Below, in pieces: positions 23,490-30,916 of a DNA stretch of 30,936 nucleotides. Where the stretch lies: contig CAYZHM010000014.1 of the NCBI GenBank assembly GCA_964478225.1, positions 1 to 30,936 of the forward strand, read 5' to 3'. The translations under genes and the position numbers were made by a program. Position 1 is the first letter of the stretch; each line of letters begins with the position of its first letter. Source of the stretch: CAYZHM01 sp964478225. Lineage in GTDB: Bacteria; Pseudomonadota; Alphaproteobacteria; Micavibrionales; Micavibrionaceae. The notes beneath the pieces are model-generated. The model searched no databases, was not told where the DNA came from, and saw only the letters and a program-made list of their open reading frames with translations.

Positions 23490-24326
23490 TTATGAGGAGT
23501 TTGCTGCACTGCCGCGTGTTTGATGACTTTTACGCCAAAAGGCTTTCTTAATCATACGCCTCATACGCTGCTTTCGAGTTTCAACATCCAAAGGAAACAC
23601 TAGCGTTTCTTGCTGCTGGGTATTCTTTTCCAAGCCTTCTTCATCCCCCTCCTCGATATGTTTCGATGGGGACGTCTCCACAGGGTCTGAAGAATTCTTC
23701 GTTTCTTTCTTTCTGGGCCCAGCCTTCAGGCGTTCGGATAGCGGCTTTTTGGCCTTTTTACTTCCCTTTTTATGGACCTTAACATTATCTCCGCTTGGCT
23801 CTTCAAGAACAATATTCAATGAATCTGATTTCAATTTTGAACGTGCCGCATTCAAGGCCTGCACAAAGCCATAAGCATCAGAAACCGCCGGCAACATAAC
23901 ATTCCGCATAAACCGTGCGTCAAGAAAAACATACCCATAACCAAGAAACACGCCCAAAAATCCACTATCAATCTCCGCCGACTTAATTTCCTCCAAATCA
24001 ACTTCAACCACATCAACAAAAATCAGCCCGCTTTTGTAAATCAAGCGTTTGGTCGTTAAACCAATCTCCGCCGCAATCCACATCAGAAAATAAAAAAAAG
24101 AAATAACGATTCCAACAACCGTCAAAATCCAAAATATAAAATTTCCCCAAAGACCATAGGCCGTGATCCCGTAATCCACGAGACCGCCCATCAAATCATC
24201 GCCCAGCAAACCCATCCCCATAAAACTAAGCAACCACACCAGACCTTTAACAACATAGATCCAATGCACCGAAGCAACCCCGATCACTTCCTCATCCGGC
24301 CCGGCTATATCTTTAATAAAGCTCAT
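23490..24326 (-). CDS. Bacterial PH-domain membrane protein with basic, low-complexity tail
   Basis: A 278-aa protein. Two hydrophobic regions (about residues 24-43 and 60-90) precede a bacterial PH-like (DUF304/bPH2) domain, seen in AEIGLTTKRLIYKSGLIFVD and VDLEEIKSAEIDSGFLG. The last 110 residues are low in complexity and rich in Lys, Arg, Glu and Ser, with basic clusters KKGSKKAKKPLSERLK and RKQRMRRMIKKAFWRK, probably disordered and perhaps binding RNA, DNA or anionic lipid. It lies 40 bases before lipA and 53 after lpd on the same strand. Domain assignment is fairly firm; function unknown. Confidence 0.75.
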   Translation of the reverse strand: MSFIKDIAGPDEEVIGVASVHWIYVVKGLVWLLSFMGMGLLGDDLMGGLVDYGITAYGLWGNFIFWILTVVGIVISFFYFLMWIAAEIGLTTKRLIYKSGLIFVDVVEVDLEEIKSAEIDSGFLGVFLGYGYVFLDARFMRNVMLPAVSDAYGFVQALNAARSKLKSDSLNIVLEEPSGDNVKVHKKGSKKAKKPLSERLKAGPRKKETKNSSDPVETSPSKHIEEGDEEGLEKNTQQQETLVFPLDVETRKQRMRRMIKKAFWRKSHQTRGSAANSS

Positions 24327-24340
24327 GATATTTCTTGTTC

Positions 24341-24368
24341 TCCCTTACAAATAAACGTTTCTAAGGGA
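24341..24368. other. 28-bp hairpin-forming inverted repeat between lpd and the PH-domain gene
   Basis: Arms TCCCTTA and TAAGGGA (7 of 7 paired) flank a 14-base interior that itself contains the palindrome AAACGTTT. It lies in the 53-base gap between lpd and the PH-domain gene. No T run follows on either strand, so it is not a standard terminator. On the minus strand the 3' arm carries AAGGGAG, which could serve as a rather distant ribosome site (about 13 bases) for the PH-domain gene, so pairing might limit its translation. Confidence 0.35.
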
Positions 24369-24374
24369 ATAAAG

Positions 24375-24390
24375 TTCACTCAAAAGTGAA
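24375..24390. other. Small inverted repeat across the lpd stop codon
   Basis: TTCACT and AGTGAA pair perfectly around CAAA and span the lpd stop. A six-base stem without a T run is too weak to call a terminator; with the 28-bp repeat just beyond it (24341-24368) it could contribute to RNA processing or 3'-end stability. Confidence 0.25.
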
Positions 24391-25765
24391 TAACTTTGCC
24401 ATACGCATCCAAAACAGATTCATGCATCATCTCGCTCAATGTCGGATGCGGGAAAATCGTATGCATCAATTCAGCCTCTGTCGTCTCCAGAGTTCTTGCA
24501 ATCACATAGCCTTGGATCATCTCCGTCACTTCCGCGCCAACCATATGCGCTCCAAGAAACTCGCCCGTTTTCTCATCAAATATGGTTTTCACCAAACCTT
24601 CCGGCTCTCCCAAAGCAATCGCCTTACCATTCCCCATAAACGGGAACCGTCCAACCTTAACTTTATATCCAGCCTCTTTCGCCGCTTTCTCTGTCAAACC
24701 AACGCTCGCCACTTGCGGCATACAGTACGTACAGCCTGGAATATTCTTTTTGTTCATCGCATGAACATCTTTGACACCAGCAATCTTTTCGACACAAATC
24801 ACACCTTCATGTGATGCCTTATGCGCGAGCCACGGCGGTCCCGTGACGTCACCAATCGCATAGACGCCTGGCTCGCCCGTCGCCGACCATTCATTCGTAA
24901 CAATATGCCCGCGATCGACTTTAACGCCTCTCACATTCTCCAAACCGATATTCTCAGTATTCCCGGTAATTCCAACCGCCATAATCACGCGGTCCACCTT
25001 GATCTTCTCTGTCTTACCGCCAACCTCAACATGAACGGTCACATCATTCTTGCCTTTTTCCAATTTGGTCGTCTTCGCACCGGTTAAAATTTTCATGCCC
25101 TGCTTTTCAAACTGCTTCTGCGCAAACTTGGAAATCTCCTCATCCTCAACCGGCAAAACACGGTCCATCACCTCAACCACAGTGACCTCAGCGCCCAGAT
25201 TGCGGTAAAAACTCGCAAACTCAATCCCAATCGCGCCAGAACCAACCACCAACAATGATTTCGGCATCATGTCCGGCACCATCGCTTCTCTATACGTCCA
25301 GATTAATTTCCCGTCCGGCTCCAATCCTGGCAACACACGCGCCCGTGCCCCGGTCGCGATAATAATATGCTTGGCGGAATATTCCTCCTTACCAACTTCA
25401 ATCTTGCCTTTGCCCTTAAGTTTCGCAAAACCTTTAACCACTGTGATTTTATTTTTCTTCATCAAATGGCCAATACCGCCAGACAACTGCTTGGCCACGC
25501 CGCGCGAACGCTCAACAATCTTGCCGATGTCAAAAGATACATCTTTAACTTGAATGCCAAATTGATCCGCATGCTGGATCAAATGATGAATCTCCGAAGA
25601 TCTCAAAAGCGCCTTCGTTGGAATACAGCCCCAATTGAGACATATTCCGCCTAAGTCCGCAGCCTCAATCAAAGCCACATTCATTTTGAGCTGCGCTGCC
25701 CGGATGGCAGCAACATATCCGCCAGGCCCACCGCCAATCACAATAAGATCAAAATTATTACTCAT
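24380..25765 (-). CDS. lpd: Dihydrolipoyl dehydrogenase (E3)
   Basis: E3 reoxidises the dihydrolipoyl arms of the pyruvate (and possibly 2-oxoglutarate) dehydrogenase complex with NAD+. The 461-aa product has the FAD Rossmann loop GGGPGGYVAA (11-20), the redox-active disulfide C42 and C47 in GGICLNWGCIPTK, the NAD loop VGSGAIGIEFASF, the second FAD site VYAIGDVTGPPWLAHKA and the catalytic His-Glu in IFPHPTLSEMMHE. Length is usual. Its ATG overlaps the stop of the 75-aa gene (ATGA), so it is expressed with pdhC and the SLOG gene. Whether it serves complexes other than Pdh cannot be told. Confidence 0.95.
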   Translation of the reverse strand: MSNNFDLIVIGGGPGGYVAAIRAAQLKMNVALIEAADLGGICLNWGCIPTKALLRSSEIHHLIQHADQFGIQVKDVSFDIGKIVERSRGVAKQLSGGIGHLMKKNKITVVKGFAKLKGKGKIEVGKEEYSAKHIIIATGARARVLPGLEPDGKLIWTYREAMVPDMMPKSLLVVGSGAIGIEFASFYRNLGAEVTVVEVMDRVLPVEDEEISKFAQKQFEKQGMKILTGAKTTKLEKGKNDVTVHVEVGGKTEKIKVDRVIMAVGITGNTENIGLENVRGVKVDRGHIVTNEWSATGEPGVYAIGDVTGPPWLAHKASHEGVICVEKIAGVKDVHAMNKKNIPGCTYCMPQVASVGLTEKAAKEAGYKVKVGRFPFMGNGKAIALGEPEGLVKTIFDEKTGEFLGAHMVGAEVTEMIQGYVIARTLETTEAELMHTIFPHPTLSEMMHESVLDAYGKVIHF

Positions 25766-25986
25766 TCCAAATCCAAACCAGGCTTTGCATTTTTTTCATC
25801 TTCCCAATAATAGGGCGTCTCCTGAATTCTGCCACTTGCCAACTCTTCATGCTGCCTGGTCAGACTGGCCGACCCACTCTCAAAAACACCCGCTCTATCC
25901 AAAATCCGCCTGTTTTCTTCCACAGCTGCTATATAATTAGGATCACTCATACTAACGTCACCAGGCTTTCTCTTCGAATTGCGCAT
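25762..25986 (-). CDS. 74-75 aa hypothetical protein between the SLOG gene and lpd
   Basis: A small soluble protein I do not recognise. The N-terminus is basic (MRNSKRKPGDVSMSDPNY), the middle could be helical (AAVEENRRILDRAGVFE) and the C-terminus acidic and aromatic (ETPYYWEDEKNAKPGLDLE). No signal peptide, cysteine or membrane span. The ATG at 25986 overlaps the SLOG gene stop and has a strong Shine-Dalgarno (AGGGGG); a GTG one codon earlier is possible. Its stop overlaps the lpd ATG. The tight coupling on both sides is the best evidence that it is real. Its role in the pdh operon is unknown. Confidence 0.75.
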   Translation of the reverse strand: MRNSKRKPGDVSMSDPNYIAAVEENRRILDRAGVFESGSASLTRQHEELASGRIQETPYYWEDEKNAKPGLDLE

Positions 25987-26537
25987 CACTTATCCCCCTC
26001 ACCATCATGAATTTTCGGGCGCACACTCTCAAGAAACTCGATAAGCTCCGCAACATCTTCTACGCGCGTCGCTTGCTCAGGAAATCTCTCAAACTCTTCT
26101 TCTGGCCCAAAGAAAATCATCGGCTTGTGATACTGGATCGCAAGCCCGGCCTCATTCATCGTCCCATGCTCGCCTGGCAAAAATACAATCGCCGAACTCG
26201 TCATGACATTCACATGATTGCGGCTATACGGATTGGCATCTCCCTGCGCGCGCTTATCAAGCGGCGTAATAATGGGAATCTCGATATAAGGATTTGGATA
26301 TTCATCACGAGGGACATATTGCCCCGTATAATCAACAGTCGGCACAATACCAATACTCTTGCCCGCACGATCTTCACATTCAAAAAATGCTTTGGATACG
26401 GCCGTCATCACTCCCGGGCCCGCGCCTGTCAAAAGGTGAAAATCATGCTCAGCAATCAATCGGCCCAAAGGCGTCGCATATTCTTCCCAACTCTGAGTGT
26501 GAGACCCCATAACTCCAATAATCGGACGCCTATGCAT
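25986..26537 (-). CDS. SLOG-superfamily nucleotide-binding protein (LOG/TIGR00725-like)
   Basis: A 183-aa Rossmann-type protein of the SLOG/LOG group, whose best known members cleave ribose phosphate from nucleotides. The segments GVMGSHTQSWEEYA (8-21), LLTGAGPGVM (35-44) and VFLPGEHGTMNEAG (about 117-130) follow the family pattern. In the last, the usual PGGxGTxxE reads PGEHGTMNE: the middle glycine is replaced by Glu and the next residue is His, while the catalytic-type glutamate is kept. This could change or abolish activity. The start codon directly follows the pdhC stop with a perfectly spaced GGAG, so it is a true operon member. The substrate is unknown. Confidence 0.78.
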   Translation of the reverse strand: MHRRPIIGVMGSHTQSWEEYATPLGRLIAEHDFHLLTGAGPGVMTAVSKAFFECEDRAGKSIGIVPTVDYTGQYVPRDEYPNPYIEIPIITPLDKRAQGDANPYSRNHVNVMTSSAIVFLPGEHGTMNEAGLAIQYHKPMIFFGPEEEFERFPEQATRVEDVAELIEFLESVRPKIHDGEGDK

Positions 26538-27767
26538 TTATATCTCCATCAATAAACTGATCGGGTTTTCGATATAACGCTTGAAGTGCTGTAAATACTC
26601 CGCACCAACCGCACCATCAACGGAGCGATGGTCTGTTGACAAAGTAACGCTCATCACCGTTCGCACCTCAACCTTACCATTCACAACAACGGGAGTTTCA
26701 ATTCCCGCACCAACGGCCAGTATACACGATTGCGGCGGATTAAGTATCGCTGCAAAATTTTTAATGCCATACATTCCAAGATTGGAAATTGTGAACGTCC
26801 CGCCCTGAAACTCTTCCGGTTTCAATTTGCCGTCACGAGCCCGCCCCGCCAACTCTTTCACCTCGTCTGAAATTTGCCGCAAATCCTTGTGCTCGGCTGC
26901 GCGCACAATCGGTGTAATCAATCCATTCGGGGTTGCCACAGCCACCGAAATATCTGCCTGATCATATTGAAGCAACGCACTATCCGTCCACGACACATTC
27001 GCCGCCGGATAAGCCTTAAGCGCCATCGCCGCCGCCTTGATCACAAAATCATTGACCGACAACTTATATGCCCCATCCGCCATCTCATTCACCTGACGCC
27101 GCGCATCAAGCAATGAGTCAATAATGCAATCAATTGTTAAATAGAAATGCGGAACCGTTGATTTCGATTCAACCAACCGCTTCGCTGTAATCTTTTTAAT
27201 ATTGTTATGCGGTATCTCTTTATATCCCGCCGCCCCAAAATGCGTCGGCTTGGCTTTACGTCCACCACCTTTGAAATTCTCGATATCCGCTTTCACAACC
27301 CGCCCATGCGGCCCGCTTCCCTGAACGCCGACAAGATCAATTCCTTTTTCGGCGGCCAATCTCTTCGCTAACGGCGAAGCAAAAACTCGCCCACCTTTAT
27401 TTGGAGCTGTTGGCACAGCAGCAGCTTGAGCAACCGCCGCTTTAGGAGCCTCTGCTTTCGGTTCAGCTTTTACTTCTTTCGCAGGAGACGCGGGAGCATC
27501 AACTTTAATATCTTTCGCACTTTCTCCATCTTCCAGCAAAACCGCAATCACGGAGTTAACCGCAACACCTTCAGTCCCAGCCGGAACAATAATCTTGCCT
27601 AAAACACCTTCATCAACCGCTTCAACTTCCATCGTCGCCTTATCGGTTTCAATCTCGGCAATCACTTCCCCTGCCTTGACAGCATCTCCTTCGGATTTGT
27701 GCCATTTGGCCAAATTCCCTTCAGTCATCGTCGGCGACAATGCCGGCATTGTCACATTAATCGGCAT
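26538..27767 (-). CDS. pdhC: Pyruvate dehydrogenase E2, dihydrolipoamide acetyltransferase
   Basis: E2 is the core of the pyruvate dehydrogenase complex and moves acetyl groups to CoA. The 409-aa product has one lipoyl domain (about 1-82, lipoyl lysine K43 in ETDKATMEVE), an Ala/Pro/Lys-rich linker, the peripheral subunit-binding domain (VFASPLAKRLAAEKGIDLVG, then GSGPHGRVVKADIE) and the catalytic domain ending with the active-site box TDHRSVDGAVGAEYL. The start is the ATG at 27767 after GGGG seven bases upstream. In most alphaproteobacteria it directly follows pdhB; here 317 bases and an opposite-strand gene separate them, so it probably needs its own promoter. Confidence 0.96.
   Translation of the reverse strand: MPINVTMPALSPTMTEGNLAKWHKSEGDAVKAGEVIAEIETDKATMEVEAVDEGVLGKIIVPAGTEGVAVNSVIAVLLEDGESAKDIKVDAPASPAKEVKAEPKAEAPKAAVAQAAAVPTAPNKGGRVFASPLAKRLAAEKGIDLVGVQGSGPHGRVVKADIENFKGGGRKAKPTHFGAAGYKEIPHNNIKKITAKRLVESKSTVPHFYLTIDCIIDSLLDARRQVNEMADGAYKLSVNDFVIKAAAMALKAYPAANVSWTDSALLQYDQADISVAVATPNGLITPIVRAAEHKDLRQISDEVKELAGRARDGKLKPEEFQGGTFTISNLGMYGIKNFAAILNPPQSCILAVGAGIETPVVVNGKVEVRTVMSVTLSTDHRSVDGAVGAEYLQHFKRYIENPISLLMEI
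27591..27749. repeat. Copy 1 of the near-identical lipoyl-domain coding repeat (in pdhC)
   Basis: Residues 7-59 of PdhC match residues 7-59 of PdhB in 49 of 53 positions, and the DNA is also very similar, with long identical stretches around the lipoyl lysine. Copy 2 lies at 29327-29485 in the same direction. Outside this core the two N-termini diverge quickly. Confidence 0.85.
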
Positions 27768-27826
27768 AACACACCCCAGTTAATCCTTTGTTTTCAACAA
27801 GATGGTGACACAATCTATATAAAAGT

Positions 27827-27855
27827 TTGCTAGCATTAATTGTATTATGTAAAAT
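27827..27855 (+). promoter_or_regulatory. Possible sigma70-type promoter for the 65-aa plus-strand gene
   Basis: TTGCTA (27827-27832) and TAAAAT (27850-27855) are separated by exactly 17 bases, upstream of a GGAG ribosome site and the ATG at 27891. The region is very AT-rich. An 8-base palindrome TGCTAGCA overlaps the -35 element. The pdhC promoter may lie in the same stretch on the other strand. Confidence 0.4.
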
Positions 27856-27890
27856 TATAAAAATAAGTGTAACTAAAAAAGGAGTGCATG

Positions 27891-28088
27891 ATGTCAAAAG
27901 GCCACAACAAACACCACTCACGCGAAGAATCCCGCCGCTCAAGACGCTCAACCCTCGCTGAAGACAGCGCCGCAGTTCTGAAAGCTGTAGATAAAATGCG
28001 CAGCCACAGAGATTTAACAAATCACGAATTCGCTGCTGCCGACCGCGGAGCCAGACATCTGGGCTTAGATTTAGACTTATCGTCTTAG
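27891..28088 (+). CDS. 65-aa basic hypothetical protein, opposite strand between pdhB and pdhC
   Basis: A small protein with a highly basic, His- and Arg-rich start (MSKGHNKHHSREESRRSRRS), a helical middle (EDSAAVLKAVDKM) and the ending ADRGARHLGLDLDLSS. No membrane span or cysteine. Of two adjacent ATGs (27888 and 27891) the second has the better spacing from GGAG at 27881-27884. A fair sigma70-type promoter lies upstream. The gene runs against the pdh operon and overlaps the pdhB stop by four bases. The composition suggests nucleic-acid or ribosome binding, an inference only. No family recognised. Confidence 0.65.
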   Translation: MSKGHNKHHSREESRRSRRSTLAEDSAAVLKAVDKMRSHRDLTNHEFAAADRGARHLGLDLDLSS

Positions 28089-29503
28089 TCCGCATAGCAA
28101 ACCTTTCTGACAGCGTGGATGATCTCATCCGCCTGCGGCAACGCCAACGCCTCCAACCCTGCTGCATACGGCAATGGAACATCAGCCGCACACACACGCA
28201 TCACCGGCGCATCAAGATAATCAAACGCATGTTCTCCGCACAGCGCCGCAATCTCTGATCCAATCCCGGCATAGGGCCAACCTTCTTCAACGCTCACAAT
28301 GCGGTTGGTCTTTTTCACGCTTTCCAAAATCGTATAACGATCAAGCGGACGGATCGTCCTCAAGTTAATCACCTCGGCATCAATGCCCTGCTCCGCCAAT
28401 TTCTCGGCCGCCACAAGCGCTTTACCAACCATGATCGAATACGCCACGATCGTAACATCACTGCCCGCGCGTTCAATCTTCGCTCGTCCAATCGGAATGA
28501 CAAATTCTTCGTCCGTCGGCGCCTCAAAACTCTGTCCATACAAAATCTCATTTTCCAAAACAATCACAGGATTCGGATCACGGATCGCCGCCTTCATCAA
28601 ACCACGCGCATCCGCCGCACTCCATGGCGCAACAACCTTTAACCCTGGAATATGCGCATACCAACTTGCATAGTCCTGCGAGTGCTGAGCGCCCACACGT
28701 GCCGCCGCCCCGTTCGGCCCACGAAACACAATCGGACAACCCAGTTTCCCGCCCGCCATATAAAGCGTTTTCGCCGCTGAGTTAATAATATGGTCCATCG
28801 CCTGCATCCCGAAGTTCCATGTCATGAACTCCACAATCGGCCTCAATCCCGCCATCGCCGAACCCACAGCCAAACCTGCAAATCCATGCTCCGTAATCGG
28901 CGTATCAATGACTCGTTTTGCACCAAACTCATCCAGCAACCCTTGCGAAACTTTATACGCGCCCTGATATTCGGCGACTTCCTCGCCCATCAAATAAACA
29001 TTCTTGTCGCGGCGCATCTCTTCTGCCATCGCATCTCTCAAGGCTTCGCGCACCGTCATCTCTCTGGTCTCGGTAAAGCTCGCCTCATCAAACGGCGGCG
29101 GCTCCAGTACCTCGCCTTGCGCATACAGAATATCCCTGTTCTCAATAACCTTGCCTGAGGCCTGCTGAACATTCGATGTCCTCACCGGCGCAGCATTCTC
29201 AGATTTAGCTTGCGGCACACAGGGAATATCCGGCGTAACGCTCACATTCGAGGCATCCTCGCCCTCTTCAACTAAAACCGCAATCGGCGTATTCACCGCA
29301 ACATTCTGCGTACCTTCGGAAATCAAAATTTTTCCAAGAATTCCCTCATCAACCGCTTCAACCTCCATCGTCGCCTTGTCGGTTTCGATCTCGGCAATCA
29401 CATCACCGGCTTTAACAACGTCACCTTCGGACTTCAGCCATTTGGCCAAATTCCCCTCTGTCATCGTCGGCGATAATGCAGGCATAAGGATTTGAACAGA
29501 CAT
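28085..29503 (-). CDS. pdhB: Pyruvate dehydrogenase E1 beta subunit with N-terminal lipoyl domain
   Basis: With PdhA it decarboxylates pyruvate using thiamine diphosphate. The 472-aa product begins with a lipoyl domain (1-82, lysine K43), continues through a Pro/Ala-rich linker (about 83-140) and then a full transketolase-type E1 beta domain with MGEEVAEYQGAYKVS, TPITEHGFAGLAVGSAM and MQAMDHIINSAAK. A lipoyl domain on E1 beta is a known alphaproteobacterial trait (Rhizobium, Zymomonas). The start at 29503 follows AAGGGGA, which overlaps the stop of the exported small-protein gene, tying their translation together. The end overlaps the convergent 65-aa gene by four bases. Confidence 0.96.
   Translation of the reverse strand: MSVQILMPALSPTMTEGNLAKWLKSEGDVVKAGDVIAEIETDKATMEVEAVDEGILGKILISEGTQNVAVNTPIAVLVEEGEDASNVSVTPDIPCVPQAKSENAAPVRTSNVQQASGKVIENRDILYAQGEVLEPPPFDEASFTETREMTVREALRDAMAEEMRRDKNVYLMGEEVAEYQGAYKVSQGLLDEFGAKRVIDTPITEHGFAGLAVGSAMAGLRPIVEFMTWNFGMQAMDHIINSAAKTLYMAGGKLGCPIVFRGPNGAAARVGAQHSQDYASWYAHIPGLKVVAPWSAADARGLMKAAIRDPNPVIVLENEILYGQSFEAPTDEEFVIPIGRAKIERAGSDVTIVAYSIMVGKALVAAEKLAEQGIDAEVINLRTIRPLDRYTILESVKKTNRIVSVEEGWPYAGIGSEIAALCGEHAFDYLDAPVMRVCAADVPLPYAAGLEALALPQADEIIHAVRKVCYAD
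29327..29485. repeat. Copy 2 of the near-identical lipoyl-domain coding repeat (in pdhB)
   Basis: Same-direction partner of 27591-27749, in pdhB. The four differing residues are at positions 23, 29, 34 and 55, three of them conservative. Such similarity after a duplication suggests recent origin or gene conversion, though strong selection on lipoyl recognition could also explain the protein match. Confidence 0.85.
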
Positions 29504-29516
29504 TCTTTATTTCCCC

Positions 29517-29882
29517 TTACTGGCTTTCCGTGCAGGAAAGAGCATAACTTCCAGCACCCAATTCAAAGTGTTCTTCAAGGTAATCTCTAAGCTGCTGCTC
29601 AACATCCGCATGCTCTTTAAGAATGTTTTGAAAATCACACCCCAGTTTTTCACAATTCAACTCTTTCAAGGCAGCCTCTATCTCAGCACCACGCGCATCA
29701 TCATACGGCTCTTCTCCAGCCCAATGATTGCAGGACTCAACGCTCTCCAGGTACTTTGAAATCTCCTCTGAACATTTTCCATCAACACTAAAAGGGCAAG
29801 CCTCTTCTTCAGCAAATGCCATACAATTTGTTGTAAAGATGAAAACAGCACTCCATAAAATTACAGCATAAAATTTTTTCAT
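29517..29882 (-). CDS. Small exported cysteine-rich protein between pdhA and pdhB
   Basis: With the ATG at 29882 the product is 121 aa. It starts with a clear signal peptide (MKKFYAVILWSAVFIFTTNC, then MAFA) and a likely signal peptidase I site after AFA. The mature, acidic part of about 97 residues has six cysteines (in ACPFS, KCSEE, ESCNHW, LNCEKLGC and SCTESQ), fitting disulfide bonds in the periplasm, and helical segments (EQQLRDYLEEHFELG). The ATG has a strong GGAGG ribosome site seven bases upstream inside the end of pdhA; a start 10 codons earlier is much less likely. No lipobox is seen. I do not recognise the family. An exported protein inside a cytosolic enzyme operon is unexpected. 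Confidence 0.8.
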   Translation of the reverse strand: MKKFYAVILWSAVFIFTTNCMAFAEEEACPFSVDGKCSEEISKYLESVESCNHWAGEEPYDDARGAEIEAALKELNCEKLGCDFQNILKEHADVEQQLRDYLEEHFELGAGSYALSCTESQ

Positions 29883-29884
29883 TC

Positions 29885-30916
29885 CTAAACCTCCACCAAT
29901 ACATCCGTCCACAGCTCCTCAGGCGGAAGCTCAGGCGAATCCTGTGAAAACTGTGCGGCGTCATTCACAATCTCTTTAATCTCTTTATCAATCACTTTGA
30001 TATCTTCCTCGGCAATGCCCGCCGCCTGCATTTCCTGCAAAACCTGCGCAATCGGATCGCGCTGCTCTTTGTAAGTTTCGACCTCTTCCTTCGTCCGGTA
30101 CTTCGCCGGATCCGACATCGAGTGCCCACGATATCTGTACGTCATCACTTCCAGAATATAAGGTCCGCTACCAGAGCGCACATAATCCAGCGCCATCCGC
30201 GCCGCCTTTTGAACGGCAAAAACATCCATCCCGTCAATCTGTTCACCTGGAATGCCATACCCTTCGCCGCGGCGATAAAGCTGCCCGGCCGATGAACGCG
30301 AAACGCTCGTCCCCATCCCATATTGATTATTCTCAATCACAAACAAGACAGGAAGATCCCACAACGCCGCCATGTTATAACATTCCGCAACCTGCCCTTG
30401 GTTGCTCGCACCATCACCCATATAGGCAACAGCCACGCCTTTATCTTTCTTATATTTATGCGCAAACCCAAGGCCCGTTCCAATCGCAGTGCTCGCACCA
30501 ACAATCCCGTGACCGCCAAAGAAATTTTTCTCTTTGGAAAACATATGCATCGAGCCGCCCTTGCCGCGTGAATATCCGCCTTCGCGTCCTGTCAGCTCGG
30601 CCATGATCCCTTTCGGGTCCATCCCGCAAGCCAGCATATGCGCGTGGTCACGATACGACGTCACAACCGTATCCTGCTTTTCCTGCTGGGATTGAATGCC
30701 CGTCACAACCGCTTCCTGCCCGATATACAGGTGACAGAATCCGCCAATCAAACCCATCCCGTAAAGCTGTCCGGCCTTCTCTTCGAACCGCCGAATAAGC
30801 AACATCTCACGATAGAGCTTTTTGAGCTCATCCGGAGAATTAACAATGTCGCTATTAGTAACAACCTTTAGCTTGTTTTCTGACTTAGGTTTTTTGCTGT
30901 TTTTGGCTTTGGACAA
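29885..30916 (-). CDS. pdhA: Pyruvate dehydrogenase E1 alpha subunit
   Basis: The thiamine diphosphate-binding half of E1. The 343-aa product has the usual GGFCHLYIGQEAV (58-70), YRDHAHMLACG, GGHGIVGA and the TPP motif GDGASNQG (167-174) closed by ENNQYGMGTS (195-204), and the YRYRGHSMSDPAKYR loop. The reading frame begins with TTG at 30916, nine bases after AAGGAAG, and no in-frame ATG is visible before the window edge 20 bases upstream, so a TTG start is likely but an upstream start cannot be excluded. The basic Lys-rich N-terminal tail is common in this subunit. First visible gene of the pdh operon. Confidence 0.95.
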   Translation of the reverse strand: MSKAKNSKKPKSENKLKVVTNSDIVNSPDELKKLYREMLLIRRFEEKAGQLYGMGLIGGFCHLYIGQEAVVTGIQSQQEKQDTVVTSYRDHAHMLACGMDPKGIMAELTGREGGYSRGKGGSMHMFSKEKNFFGGHGIVGASTAIGTGLGFAHKYKKDKGVAVAYMGDGASNQGQVAECYNMAALWDLPVLFVIENNQYGMGTSVSRSSAGQLYRRGEGYGIPGEQIDGMDVFAVQKAARMALDYVRSGSGPYILEVMTYRYRGHSMSDPAKYRTKEEVETYKEQRDPIAQVLQEMQAAGIAEEDIKVIDKEIKEIVNDAAQFSQDSPELPPEELWTDVLVEV

